This document shows, piece after piece, positions 25,848 through 30,879 of a DNA stretch of 30,879 nucleotides. The notes below the pieces were generated by a model. That model worked only from the letters and a program-made list of their open reading frames with translations, was not told where the DNA came from and did no database searches. Positions within the stretch are counted from its first letter, which is position 1; each line of letters opens with the position of its first letter. The DNA is from Scytonema sp. UIC 10036. Lineage in GTDB: Bacteria; Cyanobacteriota; Cyanobacteriia; Cyanobacteriales; Nostocaceae. The stretch covers positions 1 through 30,879 of the forward strand of contig NZ_WJFC01000163.1 of NCBI RefSeq assembly GCF_009725235.1, written 5' to 3'. A program made the translations under genes and the position numbers.

Positions 25848-25909
25848 ACCAGAATGGTTTTACAGCAATTTTTATTTATTTAAACCACAAAGTGCGTAAA
25901 GGAAAATAC

Positions 25910-26176
25910 ATGACTGTGAAGTGTACACATCTTAATCAGTTACAAGCCGTCAAACCCAGATCCCATGGCTGTGAGGAATGTTTGGCAACCGGAGACACCT
26001 GGGTTCATTTGCGATTCTGTCTAACTTGCGGGCATGTTGGTTGCTGCGACTCTTCTAAGAACAAGCACGCCACCAAGCACTTCCACAGCACCGATCATCC
26101 CCTCATAAAGTCTTTAGAACCTGGTGAGAACTGGGGCTGGTGTTATGTTGACAAAACCCTCGTGCATTTATCCTAA
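25910..26176 (+). CDS. UBP-type zinc finger protein, 88 aa
   Basis: A stand-alone zf-UBP domain. It has Cys5/His7 (CTH), Cys21-x2-Cys24 (GCEEC), Cys37-x2-Cys40 (FCLTCGHVGCC), a histidine cluster (HATKHFHSTDHPLIKSLEPG, residues 53-72) and a final aromatic segment WGWCYVD. Eukaryotic UBP fingers bind the free C-terminus of ubiquitin; bacterial stand-alone forms have no agreed function, and ubiquitin itself is absent. In other bacteria I recall such genes near thioredoxin-reductase-like and cNMP-domain genes, which are also present in this window about 12 kb away. ATG 25910 is preceded by AAAGGAA. The upstream in-frame extension (from 25835) runs into the repeat and is rejected. Confidence 0.92.
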   Translation: MTVKCTHLNQLQAVKPRSHGCEECLATGDTWVHLRFCLTCGHVGCCDSSKNKHATKHFHSTDHPLIKSLEPGENWGWCYVDKTLVHLS

Positions 26177-26245
26177 GATATTAACTAAAAAAATCTGAGG
26201 CTTCACAGGTAAAAACCTGGTTGCAACCTCCTCGCCTACGCATTG

Positions 26246-26413
26246 GTGCAGAAAGCGAAGAAGAAAACAGTCACTTTATATGTAGGTGCAGTATTATTTC
26301 TGACTTTGGTATCCATGCACCAGGTAGGGGACGAGGAGCACAAATGCGTTCGATGTGGGATGAAATACACCCCGGACGATCGTTTGCAGTACAGTTACCA
26401 GCTAATCCGGTAA
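26246..26413 (+). CDS. Candidate tiny membrane protein with CxxC, 55 aa
   Basis: A short frame starting at GTG 26246 (or TTG 26243) and ending at 26413, 69 bases after the UBP-finger gene. It reads QKAKKKTVTLYVGAVLFLTL, then VSMHQVGDEEHKCVRCGMKY, then TPDDRLQYSYQLIR. That gives a basic N-terminus, one hydrophobic helix and a polar tail with a zinc-knuckle-like CVRCG. This arrangement is more protein-like than the competing frame at 26221-26496. There is no clear ribosome site and the start is non-ATG, so it may be a fragment or a chance frame. No family is recognised. Confidence 0.33.
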   Translation: MQKAKKKTVTLYVGAVLFLTLVSMHQVGDEEHKCVRCGMKYTPDDRLQYSYQLIR

Positions 26414-27058
26414 GGAGTGAGAGTTTGCAACCCCAGGTAACGCAACATTGTCAGAATTTAGCCGTGCGGTTGGCTTGGACGGTAGAAAAACGCTAACAAC
26501 CGCATTTATGGCTCGTTAACTGAACTCCAGTAATGGAAAATAGAGTAAAATGCAATTTTTTTGCACATTTTTTATGCTATGGAAATTTTTTTTAAATTTT
26601 TTTCTATTGCCAAATTCCGGCTAGACAACTACCAAATTCCAACTCTGGAGACGTGGATAGTGAGAGGTTATCTGGTTAAAAGTGACGTGTTAACTTGTTA
26701 TTTTTGCTTTATTATCAACAGTAATTATCTCAAACTGTTATTATTGCGTTGAAAATGGCTGAGGAAAACAATTGGCGATCGCCCTGTATCAGTTGTGTAA
26801 GTGTATATTAATACATATGTATTAAAGCAGAGCGATTGCCTGTGCCAGTTGCGTAAGTCCTGAAGCCATCAACTCAACAATTTACACCAATCGCTGTGCG
26901 ATCGGCGAGCGAAGGAGGAGTATAGCCGTATCGCTCTTGCTTATTGGTAGAGACACACCGGGGATGCGATACGGCTGCAATGACTTTTTGTTACATACCT
27001 CGGTTTTTTTGCGCCTCTCTACTTATTAAAGTAGTATTCTTAAAGTATTTGAAACTTG
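26414..27058. other. Intergenic spacer with degenerate repeats
   Basis: No gene is supported; frames at 26561-26752 and 26944-27216 look non-coding. Two related direct repeats occur (26775-26802 and 26832-26858; GCGATCGCC or GCGATTGCC, then TGT, a CAGTT core and GTAAGT). Their ends resemble the ACTTATGCA-type MITE terminus at 25827-25847. An 11-bp inverted repeat AGCCGTATCGC/GCGATACGGCT lies at 26924-26934 and 26966-26976. The area appears to be decayed non-autonomous elements. Confidence 0.5.
26775..26858. repeat. Two imperfect 28-bp direct repeats, likely MITE-end relics
   Basis: GCGATCGCCCTGTATCAGTT (start of copy 1, 26775) and GCGATTGCCTGTGCCAGTT (start of copy 2, 26832) are followed by GTGTAAGT and GCGTAAGTCC respectively. 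The second end resembles the CAGTGCATAAGTCTT terminus of the element at 25670-25847. Confidence 0.45.
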
Positions 27059-27262
27059 CTAGTCTTCGGGCGGATTTACTGCCACTAAAAACTTCACATC
27101 TTCCCGAGGCAGTTGGGCATATACGTTATTGCCGGGGAGAGGGAACGCAACCTTTACCCCATCAGAATCGCTTTGTAAGACCATTCCCACAAGACCTTCT
27201 GACAATTCATGGCTAACATCGCGCTTCAATTCAACTAGGTCATTCTTTTCAATGGGTGTCAT
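27059..27262 (-). CDS. Small DUF4926-like protein, 67 aa
   Basis: A 67-residue protein with the composition of a small SH3-like barrel: NDLVELKRDVSHELSEGLVG, then MVLQSDSDGVKVAFPLP, then NNVYAQLPREDVKFLV. The D-L-V-x-L-x-R-D opening and the E-G-L-V-G-x-V turn resemble DUF4926 proteins, which are often found near toxin-like or accessory genes; the match is from memory. ATG 27262 is chosen because GGAGGT lies 8 bases upstream; an in-frame TTG at 27277 would overlap that ribosome site. It is transcribed divergently from the pentapeptide-CHAT gene across a 197-base gap. Confidence 0.75.
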   Translation of the reverse strand: MTPIEKNDLVELKRDVSHELSEGLVGMVLQSDSDGVKVAFPLPGNNVYAQLPREDVKFLVAVNPPED

Positions 27263-27459
27263 ATTTTCCACCTCCAATTATTACTACCTGAGTGCGCTAT
27301 ATAGTCTTAGGTACAAGTATTCCGTTAACTATGACTTATCAAGAGTCTCTTGAACCTCCTTCTGAGGTAAGAAGTTTAACGATGACACTCCCTCTAAAAC
27401 CGGAAAACTAACGGAAGAAGCTGTATAACGATGTGTAAGGAAACATTTTTTGGCTCGTT

Positions 27460-29814
27460 ATGCCCCACGATTACTCCGGTCAAAATCTCCGTGGGCGCTC
27501 CTTCCGAGGTAGGAAACTTGAAGGGGCAAATTTTAGCGGTGCAGATATTAGAGGATGTGATTTTAGCGGTGCTAACTTGAGAGGGGCTAACTTCAGTGGT
27601 GCTAAAGCTGGACTGCAAAAGCATTGGGTCGTTAGCTTAATATTTCTCTCATTCCTTTTAATAGGACTCATAGGATTTGTCATAGCACTCAATATTCATT
27701 GGGCAGAAGAATATTATTTGAGTATTGAAGGGATTAAAAAATCTACTGTCATCCCTGGTGTGATGATATACATCTTAACGCTAATATCTACATTTATTGC
27801 AGCTCGACTCGGGATGGAAACAGCTTTCTCAGCTACAGCTTTGGCGTTGGCTATAGCTGGAATTGGGATTGTCAGCGGAGTTAAAACTTCACTCCTAGTT
27901 TTCATGAGTGTGGCAGGCATTGCTGGGGCTGTGTTTGTAGTTTTCATTGGAGCTGTCGGTGGGACTGTTATTTGGGCTGAAGATTGGTCAGTAGTTCAAG
28001 CTGTAGCTTTCATTTGGATTTTAGCTGGGACTCTGTTTTCAGTTTGCTTGATGATTGGATCGAGAATTGGAACTGGGGTTTTAGCTGTAGTTTGGATTGG
28101 AGGTTATGCTTTGACTGGGGGATTGTTTACCAACTACTGTGCTTGGCTAATTTTAGTGAAAAAGCAGCAATTTACCTTAATTCAACAGACGGCAGTTTTT
28201 GTCATTAGTAGAGGTGGCACTAGTTTTCGTAACGCCAATTTAACAGAAGCGAATTTCCAATCGTGCCAACTTAAAAGCACGGATTTTAGAAATGCTAATT
28301 TGACCCGCACCTGTTGGTTTCAAGCCCAACAGCTTAATATTGCTCTTGTCGGGACAACGCCCATAGAAAAATTACCAGTTCAAGAGTTAGTAGTTACAAA
28401 ACTTGGGCAAGACAAAAACTTTGATAATCTATCGCTACGAGGTGTCAATCTATGTAGTGCAAACTTAGCAGATGCCAGCTTTATTGGAGCTGACCTAAGT
28501 TCAGCCAACCTACAAGATGCCAATTTATCCAGAGCAAAACTAGTACAAACCCAGTTAGACGGAACTGACCTCACAGGTGCAACTCTCACTGGAGCCACCA
28601 TCGAAGATTGGAATATTACAAGCAATACAATACTACAAGAGGTAAGGTGCGACTACGTTTTTATGCGACTTCCCACTCCAGAAGACCAAAACCCCCACCG
28701 CAAGCCTGATAATTGGAACGAAACTTTTGCTTCGGGTGACTTTGCTGACTTTATCAAACCTATCGTTGATACCCTCGACCTTTATCACAATTCCAACGTT
28801 GACCCCAGAGCGATCGCAATCTCCTTCAAACAACTTGCCGAAAACCATCCAGATGCCGAACTTGAAATTGTGGCAATGGAAAAAAGGGGTCAGGATAAAT
28901 TTTTACTCAGAGCAAAAACTTATCCCACGGCTGACAAATCCGAACTGAGTGCAGAATATTTTACTATTTATAACGAACTAAAAGCACTAGCACAACAAGA
29001 AATTAAAGCATTAATGGCAGAAAAAGATAACAGAATTGCCAGTTTAGAAAATATGGTAGTGACGGCATTACAAAGTCCCAGTTTTTATGCTGAAACTTAT
29101 AATAACCAAGGAGATACCATGCCAAGAAAAGAGTCTAATTTCAACTTACAAGGCGCTCAATTTGGTGGAGGGTTAGTCAATGCTGAAACCGTGAATGCCC
29201 ATCAAATTGGCGGTAACATTACCAACTACACATCACAACAACAGCAGAACCCAGAACAAGTCAAAACAATTCTTATCCTGGCAGCCAATCCAAAAACCAC
29301 AACGTCATTACGGTTAGATGAAGAAGTCAGAGAAATTGATAGCGGATTGCAACGTGCTAAAAAACGCGATCGGTTCGACCTCAAGCAACGCTGGGCTGTA
29401 CGAATCCAAGATGTCTATCAATCGTTACTCGACTTCAAGCCACAAATCGTCCATTTCGGGGGTCATGGTACGGGGGATGATGGTTTGGTACTGGAGGATG
29501 AAACTGGGAATGTACAGTTGGTAGATACCATTGCGTTAGCTGGATTGTTTGAGTTGTTTGCTCCTCATATTGAGTGTGTTGTCCTCAATGCTTGTTACTC
29601 GCAAATTCAAGCAAGTGTCATTTCTCAGCATATCCCCTATGTTATTGGGATGAAGAAGGAGATTGGCGATCGCGCGGCAATTAAATTTGCAACAGGCTTT
29701 TATAGTGCGATCGGGAGTGGGGAATCAGTGGAGTTTGCTTACAAGCTTGGGTGCAGTATAATTCAGTTAGATGGCATTGCGGAACATTTAACTCCCGTAC
29801 TGAAGAAGAAATAG
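27460..29814 (+). CDS. Membrane pentapeptide-repeat protein with C-terminal CHAT protease domain
   Basis: A 784-residue protein. Pentapeptide repeats at 7-48 (LEGANFSGADIRGCDFSGAN) precede about six membrane helices (56-80, 98-115, 120-140, 143-172, 178-200, 203-233). A second pentapeptide block follows (255-285 and 324-383). A conserved-looking soluble segment (about 405-545) ends in a coiled coil, and a NFNLQGAQFGGGLVNAET linker leads to the CHAT caspase-like domain (about 600-784, KTILILAANPKTTTSLRLDEE). The dyad is His669 (VHFGGHG) and Cys712 (VVLNACYS), both present. CHAT domains are peptidases used as effectors in prokaryotic conflict and signalling systems; membrane tethering suggests a local cleavage or cell-death role (inference). 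The stop codon lies inside a MITE target duplication. No good ribosome site precedes the ATG. Confidence 0.9.
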   Translation: MPHDYSGQNLRGRSFRGRKLEGANFSGADIRGCDFSGANLRGANFSGAKAGLQKHWVVSLIFLSFLLIGLIGFVIALNIHWAEEYYLSIEGIKKSTVIPGVMIYILTLISTFIAARLGMETAFSATALALAIAGIGIVSGVKTSLLVFMSVAGIAGAVFVVFIGAVGGTVIWAEDWSVVQAVAFIWILAGTLFSVCLMIGSRIGTGVLAVVWIGGYALTGGLFTNYCAWLILVKKQQFTLIQQTAVFVISRGGTSFRNANLTEANFQSCQLKSTDFRNANLTRTCWFQAQQLNIALVGTTPIEKLPVQELVVTKLGQDKNFDNLSLRGVNLCSANLADASFIGADLSSANLQDANLSRAKLVQTQLDGTDLTGATLTGATIEDWNITSNTILQEVRCDYVFMRLPTPEDQNPHRKPDNWNETFASGDFADFIKPIVDTLDLYHNSNVDPRAIAISFKQLAENHPDAELEIVAMEKRGQDKFLLRAKTYPTADKSELSAEYFTIYNELKALAQQEIKALMAEKDNRIASLENMVVTALQSPSFYAETYNNQGDTMPRKESNFNLQGAQFGGGLVNAETVNAHQIGGNITNYTSQQQQNPEQVKTILILAANPKTTTSLRLDEEVREIDSGLQRAKKRDRFDLKQRWAVRIQDVYQSLLDFKPQIVHFGGHGTGDDGLVLEDETGNVQLVDTIALAGLFELFAPHIECVVLNACYSQIQASVISQHIPYVIGMKKEIGDRAAIKFATGFYSAIGSGESVEFAYKLGCSIIQLDGIAEHLTPVLKKK

Positions 29815-29966
29815 TGGTCAATACTTGTCGGTTAAGCTAAAAATTCAAATTTAAGGTAGGTTGGGTTGAGGAACGAAACCCAACATTTGTCAGCATTTGT
29901 TGGGTTTCACACACGAGTTTACCCAACCTACAAAAACGCTTATCCGAGCAGTATTGAAATAGTGGT
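29809..29966. mobile_element. Complete 138-bp MITE with 10-bp target duplication at the CHAT gene stop codon
   Basis: The element spans 29819-29956, with ends CAATACTTGTCGGTTAAG and CTTATCCGAGCAGTATTG. The inner arms begin GTAGGTTGGG (29856) and end CCCAACCTAC (29931); the left arm has the GAGGAACGAAACCC variant and the right arm the CACACACGAGTTTACCC variant, so the hairpin is a hybrid. The exact 10-bp flank AAATAGTGGT (29809-29818 and 29957-29966) proves insertion. The TAG of the left flank (29812-29814) is the stop codon of the CHAT gene. Confidence 0.88.
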
Positions 29967-29989
29967 AGTGATGCATAGTAATGATTTAA

Positions 29990-30286
29990 GGTATAAATTT
30001 TATCCTAGATGCGGTTAGCCTTATAATACAGAGTCGCCAAAATCGCTCAAACCTACGTGAAGCTGATAAATGGTTTATTTCATTCAGATTCGAGGCAAGT
30101 AAACCAGATCTGAAATTAGAAGACACTTGGTTTTTCTCCGAACACTCAGTAGTAGGTGTTGATTTAGGTGTTTTAAACCTTGCCACATTGTCTACTGAAG
30201 AGGTTATTGAAGGAGCTAAATCTTACAAAAGATTTAAAGTTGTGGTCTCAACATTAACAGAGATAAAACGCGGCTATCAATCTTAA
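29990..30286 (+). pseudogene. tnpB: tnpB (IS200/IS605 OrfB) fragment with the RuvC-I motif
   Basis: An open frame without a clear start reads LREADKWFISFRFE, then HSVVGVDLGVLNLATLS, then EVIEGAKSYKRF. This is the central part of TnpB, the RNA-guided nuclease of IS200/IS605-type elements, including the RuvC-I aspartate in GVDLGV (Asp codon 30161-30163). The rest of the nuclease, with RuvC-II and RuvC-III and the zinc finger, is missing, and the N-terminus is not recognisable. The frame then degenerates and stops at 30286. The copy is certainly inactive as a nuclease. Confidence 0.8.
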
Positions 30287-30300
30287 GAATTATTCGTCCG

Positions 30301-30372
30301 TTGCTGCTAGTTAGGCAGTGTGAGCCTGTGGACTGGTTGTCGTCCGAACGAGCCAGAGTGAAGCAGGAATGA
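30301..30372 (+). pseudogene. Probable C-terminal tail of the same tnpB
   Basis: After the break at 30286 a frame reads CEPVDWLSSERARVKQE and stops at 30372. The ERARVKQE ending resembles the extreme C-termini of cyanobacterial TnpB proteins as I recall them. If right, about 150-200 codons were deleted between the RuvC-I region and the tail. The 3' end of tnpB is where the guide RNA (omega RNA) is normally encoded, so its relic could extend to about 30480. Confidence 0.5.
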
Positions 30373-30681
30373 TGTATGTATATCGATTCCGAACTAGCTG
30401 AGTATACTTGGACGATTTGCTAAGTACCAACAGGGGGGGTAGAAAGCAGGTATTAAAGAGAGAGCGTACACAAGTAGGTAAATTCATGATATCATTGGAG
30501 CAGTTTGATTTATATGCCAAAAAATTGTCCAGCCTGCTTGGAACAGGTTGCGTGGTTTAGCAGCTCGATAGCTTGCTAGTGCAAGCTCTTGAGTATACAA
30601 AGTTGTAAACATTTTCAAAAAGTATATCATGATTCTAATTTTTTGGCAAAAGTTTGAAAAAAAATAGAGTAGGTTAAGATA
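30373..30681. other. Spacer with gene debris before the IS630-like gene
   Basis: From ATG 30486 a frame reads MISLEQFDLYAKKLSSLLG, then TGCVV, an in-frame TAG (30558-30560), then QLDSLLVQALEYTKL and a stop at 30608. It looks like a small decayed gene, family unknown. The rest is AT-rich, probably including the left end of the IS630-like element, whose boundary I cannot place. Confidence 0.35.
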
Positions 30682-30879
30682 ATGCCTCTTCCCAAAGTAG
30701 CAGTAGTAATAACAGATATAGAGAGAGAGGCGCTTATACACATAGCAGCCACAGGAAACGGACATATTAGCACTAAAGCTAAAGTCTTGTTAAAAGTGGA
30801 ACCTGGAGAAACGACTACAGCAATAAGCAAGGAATTAGAAGTCAGTCTTGGCTCAATAGTAGGATGGAAAAAGAAGTGG
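30682..30879 (+). CDS. IS630-like transposase, N-terminal part (cut by window end)
   Basis: Sixty-six codons from ATG 30682, open to the window edge. MPLPKVAVVITDIEREALIH, then an STKAKVLLKVEPGETTTAIS helix pair, then KELEVSLGSIVGWKKKW match the N-terminal helix-turn-helix of IS630/Tc1-mariner-type transposases (the classic form is a KALLLAEGESxxxIAxxLGVSxxTVxxW pattern). The DDE catalytic domain would lie beyond the window. AGGTTAAG precedes the ATG. Because the transposase target is a TA dinucleotide, it is not the mobiliser of the 10-bp-duplicating MITEs. Confidence 0.72.
   Translation, partial: MPLPKVAVVITDIEREALIHIAATGNGHISTKAKVLLKVEPGETTTAISKELEVSLGSIVGWKKKW

Noticed and set aside
26221..26496. 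91-codon frame beginning at a TTG downstream of the UBP finger
   Set aside because: Non-ATG start, no ribosome site, odd composition; the overlapping 26246-26413 frame is more protein-like.
26561..26752. 63-codon AT-rich frame
   Set aside because: Phe/Leu/Ile-rich chance translation with no start signal.
27129..27353. 74-codon frame antisense to the DUF4926-like gene
   Set aside because: The reverse-strand gene has a strong ribosome site and coherent protein; this is its shadow.

Overview
The window looks like chromosomal DNA of a filamentous (Nostocales-type) cyanobacterium. Support comes from many HIP1-type GCGATCGC octamers (for example near 455, 2532, 3630, 11095, 14773, 15628, 18101, 25754, 26775, 28811), an SLH-plus-porin outer-membrane protein of the cyanobacterial iron-uptake-porin type, a DUF1830 protein, a PEP-CTERM-like surface protein and a pentapeptide-repeat/CHAT protein. 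I see no tRNA, rRNA or CRISPR array.

Layout. (1) 0.3-4.8 kb, + strand: outer-membrane porin, two-module VOC dioxygenase-like protein, small-subunit catalase and a small unknown ORF, closed by a strong intrinsic terminator at 4896-4923. (2) 5.3-14.6 kb, + strand: carboxymuconolactone-decarboxylase-like protein, DJ-1/PfpI-like protein, DUF1830 protein, GlgX-type glycogen debranching enzyme, an N-acylglucosamine-2-epimerase-like barrel fused to a STAS domain, a response-regulator/thioredoxin-reductase-like flavoprotein and a cyclic-nucleotide-domain histidine kinase. The last four lie in one direction and plausibly form a stress-linked carbon/redox signalling unit. (3) 14.6-15.8 kb: a gene-poor spacer with hairpins and a solo MITE end. 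(4) 15.8-18.1 kb, - strand: MFS exporter and a secreted beta-propeller protein. (5) 18.8-23.4 kb, - strand: mutarotase-like (DUF4432) protein, SDR dehydrogenase, EthD-EthD-NTF2 fusion and a free NTF2/SnoaL-like protein. This looks like one catabolic or detoxification operon, with MITEs between its last two genes. (6) 24.1-26.4 kb, + strand: WrbA-like flavodoxin, AzoR-like reductase, UBP-type zinc finger and a tiny candidate membrane ORF. (7) 27.1-30.9 kb: a small DUF4926-like protein, a large membrane pentapeptide-CHAT protease-like protein, a complete MITE whose target duplication contains that gene's stop codon, tnpB debris, and the start of an IS630-like transposase cut by the window end.

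Themes. Many genes fit oxidative or electrophile stress (catalase, DJ-1, CMD, WrbA, AzoR, redox signalling flavoprotein, UBP finger). The right half is accessory and mobile-element rich. A non-autonomous element family is present in two complete copies (133 and 138 bp), each flanked by a perfect 10-bp target duplication, plus one truncated copy and one solo end. The most original gene-level observations are the REC-flavoprotein without its CxxC beside a cNMP-domain kinase and an epimerase-STAS fusion, and the pentapeptide/multi-TM/CHAT protein.
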